Shown here piece after piece: positions 17,116-25,872 of a stretch of DNA of 64,000 nucleotides. How positions within the stretch are numbered: the stretch's first letter is position 1; the number at the start of each line of letters is the position of its first letter. The translations under genes and the position numbers were made by a program. Source of the DNA: Pseudomonadota bacterium (lineage in GTDB: Bacteria; Pseudomonadota; Gammaproteobacteria; Steroidobacterales; Steroidobacteraceae); NCBI GenBank assembly GCA_016705325.1, contig JADIYJ010000031.1, forward strand, positions 60,535-124,534. The letters are read 5' to 3'. The notes below the pieces were generated by a model. That model saw only the letters and a list, made by a program, of their open reading frames with translations. It made no database searches and was not told the origin of the DNA.

Positions 17116-19593
17116 CTAGGACGCTCCTGCCGGTCGTGCGTCGGTCCAGCGCGGGGTTGCCCCCGTCGTCGTTCGGCGCGTGACACGCGTCGCATTCAGC
17201 ACCACGAACACTGAACTCAGCGACATGCCGATCGCCGCGAGCCACGCCGGCACCAGGCCGAGCGCGGCGAGCGGCAGCGCGGCCAGATTGTAGGCGATCG
17301 ACCAGGCCAGGTTCTGCTTGACGATGCGCTGGGCCTGCCGCGCGATCCGCACGATTTCCGGCAACTGGTCCAGCGAATCGCGCACCAGGATCAGGTCAGC
17401 GCTCGTCTGCGCGAGGGCGGAGCCCCGGCCCATGGCGACAGCGACGTTCGCCGCCTGCAGCAACGGCGCATCGTTGATGCCGTCACCGACGCCGACCACG
17501 ACCGCACCGGTGTCCTGCAGCGACTTGAGTCGCGCAAGCTTCGCCTGTGGCGTCAGTCGCGCCTCGAAACGCTCGATGCCGCTGCGCGCCGCAATGCGCG
17601 CGACGGCCGCCGCCGCATCGCCGCTCACGATCTCCGAAGCGAGGCCGAGCTGGGCGAGTTGCTGCACGCAGCCCACCGCTTCCGCACGCAGCGGGTCCGC
17701 AAGGCGGAAGCCCGCCAGCAGCCCGCGTTCGTCGCCGAGGTAGACCCAGCTCTCCGCGGCAGTCGCCGCTTCTGCGTGCCGCGCGCGCGCGGCGGACACT
17801 GACAAGCCGCGTGCGAAGTCCAGCGTGCCGATACGCAGCAGCCGACCGTCGACGCGGCCCTCGAGACCTGCACCTGCAGTCACGACCACGTCCGTTGCGG
17901 TGGAAGTCGCCGCACCTGCGGCCAGGAACGCCCTGGCGATCGGGTGCTCGGACATTCGCTCCAGCGCATTCGCCAGCGCGAGGCTGCGTTCAGCGTCTTC
18001 GTCGCGCAACGACCGGACTTCCTCGACGCGCACGAGGCCGTGCGTGAGCGTGCCGGTCTTGTCCCACAGCACGTGCGTGGCCTTCGCCAGCGATTCGAAC
18101 GCATCGGAGCGTGCCACCAGCACGCCGCGCCGGGCGAGATCCGCGGTGGCCGCGGCGAGCACCGCGGGCGTGGCGAGCGACAGCGCGCAAGGACAGGTCA
18201 CCACCAGCACGGCAAGCGTCGCGGGAATGGCCTGCGACGGCTCGACGAACCACCACACGACGAAGACCAGCGCCGAGCCGACCAGGATGCGGCTCAGGAA
18301 CCACGCGGCTGCGCGATCGGCGGCTTTGGCGAGCCGTGGCCGCTCGGCCTGTGCCCGCTCGAGCAGCGCGACGATGCCGGCCAGTACGGTATCACCGGCG
18401 ACGGCTGACACCTGCACGCGCAGTGGCGCGCCCAGGTTCTGCGTGCCGGCGTGCACCGGCGAGCCCCGGTGCTTCGGGATCGCCGTCGATTCACCGGTGA
18501 GCATCGATTCGTCGACGCGGCCTTCAGCGTCTTCGGCCACGACACCGTCGGCGGCAAATACCTCACCCGTGCGCACGAGCATCGCGTCGCCCGGCTGCAG
18601 CTCGATCGCCTGCACGTCTTCGACCAGGCCGTCCCGCACGCGCCGCGCGGTGACGGGAGCGAGTCGGGCGAGTGCATCGGCGACGCTGCCGGCGCGATGG
18701 CGCGCCACCATCTCGACGTAGCGGCCGAGCGAGAGGAAGAACACGAACATCGTGACGGAATCGAAATAGACCTCGCCGTGACCGGTCAGCGCGTTCCACA
18801 CGCTCGCCACGAAGGCGATGACGATGCCGAGGGTGACGGGCACGTCCATGCTCACGCTGCGGGCCCTCAGCGCGTGCCAGGCGCCCTGGTAGAACGGCCA
18901 ACCCGCATAGAAGGCGACCGGAATGGAAACCAGCATACTGACGAGACGGAAGAATTCACGCATGCCGGGCTCCATGCCCGACGTGTCCGCCACGTAGAGC
19001 GGCAGCGCGAACATCATCACCTGCATCATGCCGAAGCCCGCGACCGCGAGCCGCTTCAGCGCGCTGCGTCGTTCGAGCAGTGCGATCTGCTCGGCAGGTT
19101 CGCCTGCGAGTGGATGCGGCCGCAGCCCGACGTGCTCGAGCACGCGCAGCAGGTCGCCAAGCCTGACCTTCGACGGCTCCCACACCAGCCGTGCGCGAGC
19201 CGTGGCCGGATTCACGCTGACCTCGAGCACGCCGCTCTGCAGGTGCAGCGCCTTGTCGGCGAGCCAGCTGCAGGCCGAGCAGCGCAGGCCTTCCAGCAGC
19301 ACGGTGATCGAGCGCGCGCCATTGGCCTCGGCGCGGGTCAGGCGCTCGACCAGTTCAGGGCGGTCGTAGGCGGACCAGCGGTCGGGGCGCGGCGACTCGT
19401 CGGCACGCGCTCCCGAGCGGTCGCGATACTTGTAGTAGTCGTCGAGCCCGGCCCCCGTGATGAATTCTGCGACGGCCTTGCAGCCATGGCAGCAGACGGG
19501 TTCCTCACGCGAGTCGATTCTTGCGTGAATACGCACGCCGGGCGGGATGGGCTCGCCGCAATGAAAGCAAGCCGAGCCCGGCCGCGCCGTCAT
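17116..19593 (-). CDS. ccoI: Copper-transporting P1B-type ATPase CcoI (FixI)
   Basis: An 825-residue heavy-metal P-type ATPase that exports copper for cbb3 assembly. The N-terminus has a CFHCG and a CCHGC pair (a zinc-ribbon-like region typical of FixI), then an HMA domain with GLRCSAC (Cys105, Cys108). The actuator motif is DESMLTGES (361-369), the ion-binding motif TCPCALS (CPC 467-469), the phosphorylation site DKTGT (Asp511) and the hinge GDGINDAPLL. Eight membrane segments are expected. It overlaps ccoH by four bases and abuts ccoS, in line with one transcript. Confidence 0.95.
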   Translation of the reverse strand: MTARPGSACFHCGEPIPPGVRIHARIDSREEPVCCHGCKAVAEFITGAGLDDYYKYRDRSGARADESPRPDRWSAYDRPELVERLTRAEANGARSITVLLEGLRCSACSWLADKALHLQSGVLEVSVNPATARARLVWEPSKVRLGDLLRVLEHVGLRPHPLAGEPAEQIALLERRSALKRLAVAGFGMMQVMMFALPLYVADTSGMEPGMREFFRLVSMLVSIPVAFYAGWPFYQGAWHALRARSVSMDVPVTLGIVIAFVASVWNALTGHGEVYFDSVTMFVFFLSLGRYVEMVARHRAGSVADALARLAPVTARRVRDGLVEDVQAIELQPGDAMLVRTGEVFAADGVVAEDAEGRVDESMLTGESTAIPKHRGSPVHAGTQNLGAPLRVQVSAVAGDTVLAGIVALLERAQAERPRLAKAADRAAAWFLSRILVGSALVFVVWWFVEPSQAIPATLAVLVVTCPCALSLATPAVLAAATADLARRGVLVARSDAFESLAKATHVLWDKTGTLTHGLVRVEEVRSLRDEDAERSLALANALERMSEHPIARAFLAAGAATSTATDVVVTAGAGLEGRVDGRLLRIGTLDFARGLSVSAARARHAEAATAAESWVYLGDERGLLAGFRLADPLRAEAVGCVQQLAQLGLASEIVSGDAAAAVARIAARSGIERFEARLTPQAKLARLKSLQDTGAVVVGVGDGINDAPLLQAANVAVAMGRGSALAQTSADLILVRDSLDQLPEIVRIARQAQRIVKQNLAWSIAYNLAALPLAALGLVPAWLAAIGMSLSSVFVVLNATRVTRRTTTGATPRWTDARPAGAS

Positions 19594-19787
19594 GGGCTCC
19601 GCGGGGCGTCCTCGCCGCAGACGATCGTGGCGCCGTCGCGCACGCAGTCCTTGCGGACCAGCGCATCGGGATGCGAGATCGCGATGTACAGCGTGACGAA
19701 GCCGGCGATCACGGCGGATGCGGGCAGCGCGATCAGCATCCAGGGATAGAACTGGCGGTACCAGGGCCGCTCGGTCTGGTCGCTCAT
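19590..19787 (-). CDS. ccoH: Short CcoH/FixH-like membrane protein
   Basis: A 65-residue protein in the position normally held by CcoH/FixH. It has the characteristic start (PWYRQFYPWMLIALPASAVI), one membrane helix, and ISHPDALV, which matches the region just after the helix in FixH. The periplasmic FixH domain (about 100 further residues in usual members) is missing, and the tail is only VRKDCVRDGATIVCGEDAP, with two cysteines. There is no room for more: ccoG ends 13 bases upstream and ccoI starts inside its end. CcoH binds the mature cbb3 complex in other bacteria; whether this short form does is unknown. Confidence 0.7.
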   Translation of the reverse strand: MSDQTERPWYRQFYPWMLIALPASAVIAGFVTLYIAISHPDALVRKDCVRDGATIVCGEDAPRSP

Positions 19788-19800
19788 GGGTTCAAGCCTA

Positions 19801-21183
19801 TCAGTTCGTGGGCGCGAGGAAACGGGCCTTGCCCGTCGCTTCGAGCGCGCGCTCGTCCTGCGTGCGGATCGTGAAATGAATGTCCGAACCGCCTTTGAGT
19901 TCGCCGCGCGGCACGCGCAGCCGGACCGCGACGCTCTGCACGTCGCCGGGACCCACCTCGACGGCGTCCGTACCGTAATCGACCTGCAGGCCGGGCAGGC
20001 CATCCGCGGTGATCGAGAACCGGTGCCTGGCGGCGTCCTTGTTCAGGATCTTCACGCTGTACACGTTCTCGATCAGGCCGCCCGGCAGCTCGCGGAACAG
20101 CGCGTTGCGGTCGCGAATGACGTCGACGGCGACGACGTTGCGATGCGTGATCGAGTAGGCGAAGCCGGCGATCAACAAGGTGATCAGCGATCCGTAGACG
20201 ATCGTGCGCGGCCGCAGCACGTGCTTCGGCCTGCCCTCGAGGCCGCTCTGCGTGTCATAGCGGATCAGGCCCTTGGGGTAGCCGACCTTCTCCATGACCT
20301 CGTCGCAGGCGTCGATGCAGGCCGCGCATGCGATGCACTCGTGCTGCAGGCCCTTGCGGATGTCGATGCCGGTCGGGCAGACCTGCACGCACACCGTGCA
20401 GTCGACACAGTCGCCGAGCCCGGCCGCCCTCGAGTCCGAGCCCTTCTTGCGCGCGCCGCGCGGTTCGCCGCGTTTTTCGTCGTAGGTGATGATCAGCGTG
20501 TCCCGGTCGAACATGGCGCTCTGGAAGCGCGCGTACGGGCACATGTACTTGCAGACCTGCTCGCGCATGAAGCCGGCATTGACGTAGGTGGCGCCGCCGT
20601 AGAACAGCACCCAGAAGGTCTCCCAGGGGCCGGTCGAGAAAGTCACGATCTTGCCGGCGAGCTCGGTGATCGGCGTGAAGTAGCCGACGAACGTGAAGCC
20701 GGTCCACAGCGCGAAGGCGAACCAGAGGAAGTATTTCGTGCCCTTGCGCAGGATCTTTTCGCCGCTCAGGGGTGCCCTGGCCAGCTTCATCTGCTGCGTG
20801 CGGCTGCCTTCCACCCAGCGTTCGATCCAGACGAAAGTCTCGGTCCAGACCGTCTGCGGGCAGGCATAGCCGCAGAACAGCCGCCCGGCGAGCGCCGTGA
20901 AGAAGAACAGCGCCAGGGCCGCGATGATCAGCAGCCAGGTCAGGAAGTAGAAGTCCTGCGGCCAGAGCGTCAGGCCGAAGATGTGGAACTTGCGCGCGGG
21001 CAGGTCGAACAGCACGGCCTGGCGTTCGCCCCAGCGAATCCACGGCAGCACGTAGTAGAGGCCAAGCAGCGCGAAGACCGCATAGACGCGCAGCCGCTGG
21101 AAGCGGCCCTTGATGTCACGCGGATAGATCTTCTGGCGGGCTGCGTACAGCGCGCCGTCGACGGGGGCCTGGGCTTCGTTCAT
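19801..21183 (-). CDS. ccoG: cbb3 oxidase accessory ferredoxin-like protein CcoG (FixG/RdxA)
   Basis: A 460-residue membrane protein with several N-terminal helices and two 4Fe-4S motifs: CVDCTVCVQVCP and CIACAACIDACDEVM (about residues 257-295). A C-terminal immunoglobulin-like FixG domain follows (RDRNALFRELPGG to the end). The C-Y-A-C-P start of the core (CGYACPQTVW) is also present. CcoG reduces Cu(II) to Cu(I) for delivery to cbb3 oxidase in bacteria studied. It overlaps the preceding small membrane protein gene by four bases. Confidence 0.94.
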   Translation of the reverse strand: MNEAQAPVDGALYAARQKIYPRDIKGRFQRLRVYAVFALLGLYYVLPWIRWGERQAVLFDLPARKFHIFGLTLWPQDFYFLTWLLIIAALALFFFTALAGRLFCGYACPQTVWTETFVWIERWVEGSRTQQMKLARAPLSGEKILRKGTKYFLWFAFALWTGFTFVGYFTPITELAGKIVTFSTGPWETFWVLFYGGATYVNAGFMREQVCKYMCPYARFQSAMFDRDTLIITYDEKRGEPRGARKKGSDSRAAGLGDCVDCTVCVQVCPTGIDIRKGLQHECIACAACIDACDEVMEKVGYPKGLIRYDTQSGLEGRPKHVLRPRTIVYGSLITLLIAGFAYSITHRNVVAVDVIRDRNALFRELPGGLIENVYSVKILNKDAARHRFSITADGLPGLQVDYGTDAVEVGPGDVQSVAVRLRVPRGELKGGSDIHFTIRTQDERALEATGKARFLAPTN

Positions 21184-21503
21184 TCGGGACTCCGTGTCCC
21201 GTCGTCAATCCTCTCGTCCGCCGGTTCGGGATGCGCCGTTCGCACCAGGTAAAGTGTCATCAGGCTCGACAGGGCCGCGATCAGCCAGAAAAAGAAGAAG
21301 CCGACTGCGTAGCCCGCCATGCGCGTCTGGAAGGCCGGCGGCGGGTAATCGTCGTTGCCGATCAGCAGCGGGTCGATGAATCCAAAGCACACCATCGTCG
21401 CCACGCTGGCAACCAGAAACGACGGCCAGGCCACGATGGCCACGTCCTGTCCGAGACGCGGCCACCGCAGCCTGCCCGGGTAATCGTCAGGTGCCTTGCG
21501 CAC
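21180..21503 (-). CDS. Small membrane protein of the cco operon, function unknown
   Basis: A 107-residue protein with two or three hydrophobic segments (VAIVAWPSFLVASVATMVCFG at about 20-40, and AGYAVGFFFFWLIAALSSLMTLYL at about 63-87) and charged ends. I do not recognise a named family. It lies between ccoP (two bases downstream of its stop) and ccoG (four-base overlap), so it is translated with the oxidase genes. An accessory role in cbb3 assembly or stability is a fair guess from position only. Confidence 0.72.
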   Translation of the reverse strand: MRKAPDDYPGRLRWPRLGQDVAIVAWPSFLVASVATMVCFGFIDPLLIGNDDYPPPAFQTRMAGYAVGFFFFWLIAALSSLMTLYLVRTAHPEPADERIDDGTRSPE

Positions 21504-21506
21504 TCG

Positions 21507-22406
21507 TTACCTGCCCGCCGCCAGCTTCGTGACGTACGCGGCCAGCAGCTTCACGCGCTGCTCGCCGAGCTTGTCGCCCCAGGCCGGCATCTGGCCGTTG
21601 CGGCCGTTCATGACTGTCTGTTTCAGCGTCGCCGCGTCGCCGCCGTACAGCCAGGTCTGGTCCGTCAGGTCGGGGGCGCCGAGCAGCGGATTGCCCTTGC
21701 CGTCGATCCCGTGGCACGCGGAGCAGAGCGTCTGGAAGTGCACCTGGCCGGCCGCTGCCTTCGTCGCATCGGCCTGCTGGCCGCCCAGCGTCTGCACGTA
21801 CGCGACCACGTCCTCGACGCCCGGCTCGCCGATCACGGCGGACCAGGGCGGCATCGCCGCGACGCGGCCGCCGGCAATGGTCGCGACCACGGAGTCCGCG
21901 TCGCTGCCCCACTGCCAGTCGGCGTCGCGCAGGTTCGGGAAGCCGACGGCGCCGCCGCCATCCGAGCCGTGGCACTGCGCGCAGTTCTGCTGGAACAGGT
22001 TGTGCGCCGCGGACATTGCCTGCTCGTTGTTCACGAGTTCGGCGACCGGCAGCGCAGCGAGCGGAGCCAGCAGCGTGGCAGCACGCGCTTCGACCGCGGC
22101 CCTTTCCCGCTCGTACTGGCCCGCCTGGGTCCAGCCGCCGAGGCCGGCGAAATTGCCGAGGCCCGGATAGAACGCCAGGTACAGAAGCCCGAACGCGATG
22201 GTGATGTAGAACAGCCACAGCCACCACTTCGGCAGCGGGTTGTTGTATTCGCGCAGGTCCTTGTCCCAGACGTGCCCGGTGTCGGCGCCGCCGCCGATCT
22301 TTTCGCTGGCGGTGCGCGGCTTCGACGTCCAGCGCAGCAGCCAGAAGCAGGCCAGGATGTTTGCGATCGTCAGGATGATGACGAACAGGCTCCAACCAGT
22401 AGTCAT
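21507..22406 (-). CDS. ccoP: cbb3 oxidase dihaem cytochrome c subunit CcoP
   Basis: A 299-residue subunit that passes electrons to CcoO/CcoN. It has an N-terminal helix, a second membrane segment after LPKWWLWLFYITIAFG, and two haem c sites: CAQCH (142-146) and CSACH (228-232). Axial methionines are likely in AAMPPW and GQMPAW. The two N-terminal helices resemble the longer form of CcoP. Its ATG overlaps the ccoQ stop by four bases. Confidence 0.95.
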   Translation of the reverse strand: MTTGWSLFVIILTIANILACFWLLRWTSKPRTASEKIGGGADTGHVWDKDLREYNNPLPKWWLWLFYITIAFGLLYLAFYPGLGNFAGLGGWTQAGQYERERAAVEARAATLLAPLAALPVAELVNNEQAMSAAHNLFQQNCAQCHGSDGGGAVGFPNLRDADWQWGSDADSVVATIAGGRVAAMPPWSAVIGEPGVEDVVAYVQTLGGQQADATKAAAGQVHFQTLCSACHGIDGKGNPLLGAPDLTDQTWLYGGDAATLKQTVMNGRNGQMPAWGDKLGEQRVKLLAAYVTKLAAGR

Positions 22407-22573
22407 GGGGTCTTGCTCCCTGAGTCTTTGACGGGCGGGTCATCCTCGAGCGGCATGCGTGCCAGCTCGTCGAAGTCCGCCTTGCGACGCTTGCTGTAGG
22501 CCCAGAACACCAGCGCGAGAAACGCGATGAACAACGCAGCCGTGATCAGTCCGCGCACCGTGCCGATGTCCAT
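22403..22573 (-). CDS. ccoQ: cbb3 oxidase small subunit CcoQ
   Basis: A 56-residue protein: MDIGTVRGLITAALFIAFLA starts it, forming a single membrane helix, then VFWAYSKRRKADFDELARMPL, the signature of CcoQ/FixQ. CcoQ stabilises the cbb3 complex. It lies between ccoO (three bases upstream) and ccoP (four-base overlap, ATGA). Confidence 0.93.
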   Translation of the reverse strand: MDIGTVRGLITAALFIAFLALVFWAYSKRRKADFDELARMPLEDDPPVKDSGSKTP

Positions 22574-22576
22574 GCC

Positions 22577-23185
22577 TCAGGTTCCCGCCTTGAGGTTCGT
22601 GCCGAGGCCCTGCAGGTAGGCGATGAGCGCGTCGAGCTCCGACTTGCCCTCGACCGCGGCCGCTGCGCCAGCAATGTCCGCGTCGGTATACGGCTCGCCG
22701 AGCTTGCGCAGCGCTTCCATCTTCTTCACGGTGACCGTGCCGTCGATGCTGCCGTCGGCCAGCCACGGGAAGCGCGGCATGTTCGACTCCGGCACGACGT
22801 CGCGCGGGTTCAGCAGGTGCACGCGGTGCCAGTCGTCCGAGTACCGGCCGCCGACGCGGGCGAGGTCGGGCCCCGTGCGCTTCGAGCCGAACTGGAACGG
22901 GCGATCGTACACCGACTCGCCCGGCAGCGAGTACGGACCGTAGCGCTCGGTCTCCGAACGGAACGGCCGGATCATCTGCGAGTGGCAGAGATAGCAGCCC
23001 TCACGCACATAGATGTCGCGGCCCTCGAGCCGCAGCGCCTCGTACGGCTTGATTCCCGGGGCCGGCTGGGTGACCGACGCCTGGAAGAACAGCGGGACGA
23101 TTTCGACCAGGCCGCCCACGCTGATCACCAGCGCGATCAGCACGCCGAGCAGGCCGACTTTCTTTTCTACTGCATCGTGGTTCAT
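22577..23185 (-). CDS. ccoO: cbb3 oxidase monohaem cytochrome c subunit CcoO
   Basis: A 202-residue subunit anchored by an N-terminal helix (GLLGVLIALVISVGGLVEIV) with one haem c site, CYLCH (64-68), followed by SQMIRPFRSETERYGPYS, typical of CcoO/FixO. The axial methionine is probably in SNMPRFPWL. It begins 12 bases after ccoN and precedes ccoQ. Confidence 0.95.
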   Translation of the reverse strand: MNHDAVEKKVGLLGVLIALVISVGGLVEIVPLFFQASVTQPAPGIKPYEALRLEGRDIYVREGCYLCHSQMIRPFRSETERYGPYSLPGESVYDRPFQFGSKRTGPDLARVGGRYSDDWHRVHLLNPRDVVPESNMPRFPWLADGSIDGTVTVKKMEALRKLGEPYTDADIAGAAAAVEGKSELDALIAYLQGLGTNLKAGT

Positions 23186-23197
23186 GCGTGATTACCT

Positions 23198-24613
23198 TCA
23201 GGCGGGCTGCACGACGGGCGAATCTGCGGTCGTCGTCCGGCCCGCAATCGTCTTCCAGACGTTCCAGGCCATGAGCAACATGCCCGCGAACACCAGGGTG
23301 CCGCCCGCGAGGCGGACCGCGTAGTACGGATAGGTCGACTTGATCGATTCGATGAACGCGTAGGTGAGCGTGCCGTCGGCGTTCGTCGCGCGCCACATCA
23401 GGCCCTGCATCACGCCGGCGATCCACATCGAGGTGATGTAGAGCACGACGCCGACGGTCGTCGTCCAGAAATGCACGTCGATGAGCTTGACGCTGTACAT
23501 CTGCTCGCGGCCGTAGAGCTTCGGGATCAGCGCGTACATGGTGCCGATCGAAACCATCGCCACCCAGCCGAGGGCGCCGGAGTGCACGTGGCCGATCGTC
23601 CAGTCGGTGTAGTGCGACAGCGAGTTGACGGTCTTGATCGACATCATCGGCCCTTCGAAGGTCGACATGCCGTAGAACGACAGCGACACGATCATGAACT
23701 TCAGGATCGGGTCGGTGCGCAGCTTATGCCAGGCGCCGGAGAGGGTCATCATGCCGTTGATCATGCCGCCCCACGACGGCGCGAGCAGGATCAGCGAGAA
23801 CACCATGCCGAGCGACTGCGCCCAGTCGGGCAGCGTCGTGTAGTGCAGGTGGTGCGGGCCGGCCCACATGTAGGTGGAGATCAGCGCCCAGAAGTGCACG
23901 ACCGACAGGCGGTAGGAGTAGACCGGACGGCCGGCCTGCTTCGGCACGAAGTAATACATCATGCCGAGGAAAGCCGCGGTCAGGAAAAAGCCCACCGCGT
24001 TGTGGCCGTACCACCACTGCACCATCGCATCCACCACGCCGGGATAGACGCTGTACGACTTGGTCAGCGTCACCGGGATGGCGAGGCTGTTGACGATGTG
24101 CAGCACGGCGATCGTGATGATGTAGGCAGCGAAGAACCAGTTCGCGACGTAGATGTGCTTGACCTTGCGCAGCGCGATCGTGCCGAAGAACACGATTGCG
24201 TACGCAACCCAGACGACCGCGATCAGGATGTCGATCGGCCACTCGAGCTCGGCGTATTCCTTCGAGGTCGTCATGCCGAGCGGCAGCGTGATCGCCGCCA
24301 GCAGGATGACCGCTTGCCAGCCCCAGAACGTGAACGCCGCGAGCTTGTCGAGGAACAGCCGCGTGTGGCAGGTGCGCTGCACGATGTAGTACGAGGTCGC
24401 GAACAGCGCCGAGCCGCCGAACGCGAAGATCACCGCGTTGGTGTGCAGCGGGCGCAACCGCGCGAAGGACAGGAAAGAGTACGGGGGCAGCAGGTCGGGC
24501 CACAGCAGTTGCGCCGCGATCAGGACGCCGACCAGCATGCCGACGATTCCCCAGACCACGGTCATGATTGCGAACTGCCGGACCACCTTGTCGTTGTAGT
24601 GAGTGGCCGTCAT
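23198..24613 (-). CDS. ccoN: cbb3 cytochrome oxidase catalytic subunit CcoN
   Basis: A 471-residue haem-copper oxidase subunit I with about 12 helices, first gene of the operon. It reduces oxygen to water with high affinity. Recognisable blocks are RLRPLHTNAVIFAFGGS (haem b ligand region), VQWWYGHNAVGFFLTAAFLG (copper ligand His-Tyr-area), AGPHHLHYTTLPDWAQSLG (copper ligands HH) and YTDWTIGHVHSGALGWVAM (haem ligands). The start at 24613 (MTATHYNDKVVRQFA) fits; the frame upstream lacks homology. It is divergent from the universal stress protein gene. Confidence 0.95.
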   Translation of the reverse strand: MTATHYNDKVVRQFAIMTVVWGIVGMLVGVLIAAQLLWPDLLPPYSFLSFARLRPLHTNAVIFAFGGSALFATSYYIVQRTCHTRLFLDKLAAFTFWGWQAVILLAAITLPLGMTTSKEYAELEWPIDILIAVVWVAYAIVFFGTIALRKVKHIYVANWFFAAYIITIAVLHIVNSLAIPVTLTKSYSVYPGVVDAMVQWWYGHNAVGFFLTAAFLGMMYYFVPKQAGRPVYSYRLSVVHFWALISTYMWAGPHHLHYTTLPDWAQSLGMVFSLILLAPSWGGMINGMMTLSGAWHKLRTDPILKFMIVSLSFYGMSTFEGPMMSIKTVNSLSHYTDWTIGHVHSGALGWVAMVSIGTMYALIPKLYGREQMYSVKLIDVHFWTTTVGVVLYITSMWIAGVMQGLMWRATNADGTLTYAFIESIKSTYPYYAVRLAGGTLVFAGMLLMAWNVWKTIAGRTTTADSPVVQPA

Positions 24614-24650
24614 TTTCTTCGGTCGCCTTGCAGAGGATGAGAACAGATGT

Positions 24651-24675
24651 CGTCCCGGCCCGCGGGCACGGGACG
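24651..24675 (-). promoter_or_regulatory. Inverted repeat in the ccoN leader
   Basis: CGTCCCG (24651-24657) and CGGGACG (24669-24675) form perfect seven-base arms around GCCCGCGGGC, itself a palindrome, 38 bases before the ccoN start. It could be a leader hairpin or an operator. I found no FNR/FixK-type TTGAT-N4-ATCAA box in the intergenic region. Confidence 0.35.
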
Positions 24676-24829
24676 ACGTGCGAATGCTAAAGATCACACA
24701 TGCGCAGCGGCAGTAGGGACACGAATCGGGATGCCTACGTATTTTCCGAGGTGACTTCCCCGCATTGCGGGTCGCGTGGTGTCGTCGCACAGTAAATGCG
24801 CCGCAACGAGTGCCACGGGGAGGCACATC

Positions 24830-25780
24830 ATGCAACGCCTCGATCGCATCCTGGCCGTGATCGATCCCACGGTGGACGTACAGGTTGGTGCTGCAAAGGC
24901 GGCGCGACTGGCCCGGTTGAGCGGCGCCGCGCTCGAACTGTTCGCCTGCGATTTCGATCCCGCGCTGACGGGGCAGCCGTTTTTCGACACCGACCAGCTG
25001 CGCCGGCTGCGGGAAGAATTCATTGCCGACCGTGCGGCGTATCTCGAAGACCTGGCCGACGAGTTACGCGCCGGTGGACTCGATGTGACCACCCACGTGC
25101 ACTGGGACAACCCGCTGCACGAGGGCATCCTGCGCCGCGTCGCGGAATTCGAGCCTGACCTGATGGTCAAGGACACGCACTACCATTCCCTGCTCCGTCG
25201 CGCACTCTTCACCAACACGGACTGGAACCTGATCCGGCGCTGCCCGGTGCCGTTGCTGCTGAGCCGGACGGCGGACTGGTCCGCGCGGCCGCGCATCCTT
25301 GCGGCACTCGATCCGGGTCATCACGGCGACAAGCCGGCTGCGCTCGATCACGACATCCTCGACGCCGCGCAGTTCCTGGCCCGACAACTCGGCGGGACCG
25401 TCGAAGCCGTCCACGCCTTCTTTCCTGCCGCACTGCTGGCCGCAACCACGGGATTTGCCGGCGTGCCGCTCGCCCAGGAACTGAGCGTCGCGGATCTGCT
25501 CGAGTCCGAGCGCACGCGTGTCGCTGCCGCGGCGCGGGAGATCACCAGAGCGCATGGTCTGGGTGAGAAATCCGTGCGCGTGCTGCAGGGGTCGGCCTCC
25601 GAAGTACTGCCGCGCGTCGCTACCGAGGGCCAGGTCGATCTCGTCGTGATGGGTGCCGTGTCGCGCAGCAGGCTGCGCGAGGTGTTCATCGGCAGCACGG
25701 CCGAGCGCGTGCTGGACCGGCTGCCGTGCGACGTGCTGGTCCTGCGCTCGGCGGACTACCGCGAGAAGCTTCCTTTCTAG
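24830..25780 (+). CDS. Tandem-domain universal stress protein (UspE-like)
   Basis: A 316-residue protein with two Usp domains (about 1-145 and 155-312). The C-terminal domain carries the nucleotide-binding type motif VVMGAVSRSRLREVFIGSTAERVL with GSTAERV; the N-terminal one has the corresponding LMVKDTHYHSLL segment, which is less canonical. The ATG at 24830 follows GGGGAGG. The gene is divergent from ccoN with 216 bases between, suggesting joint response to low oxygen, which is common for Usp genes beside respiratory operons. Role inferred from family and context. Confidence 0.87.
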   Translation: MQRLDRILAVIDPTVDVQVGAAKAARLARLSGAALELFACDFDPALTGQPFFDTDQLRRLREEFIADRAAYLEDLADELRAGGLDVTTHVHWDNPLHEGILRRVAEFEPDLMVKDTHYHSLLRRALFTNTDWNLIRRCPVPLLLSRTADWSARPRILAALDPGHHGDKPAALDHDILDAAQFLARQLGGTVEAVHAFFPAALLAATTGFAGVPLAQELSVADLLESERTRVAAAAREITRAHGLGEKSVRVLQGSASEVLPRVATEGQVDLVVMGAVSRSRLREVFIGSTAERVLDRLPCDVLVLRSADYREKLPF

Positions 25781-25872
25781 TACCGGTTCGCATTTCAGGT
25801 CACCCGCCACCGCCGCAACGCGGCCGGATATCACAGTTCTGGCTCCCGGGCCGGCCGTATACTCGGCTGGTC

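Noticed and set aside
24614..24829. FNR/FixK box in the ccoN/usp intergenic region
   Set aside because: I looked for TTGAT-N4-ATCAA or close forms and found none that I could defend.
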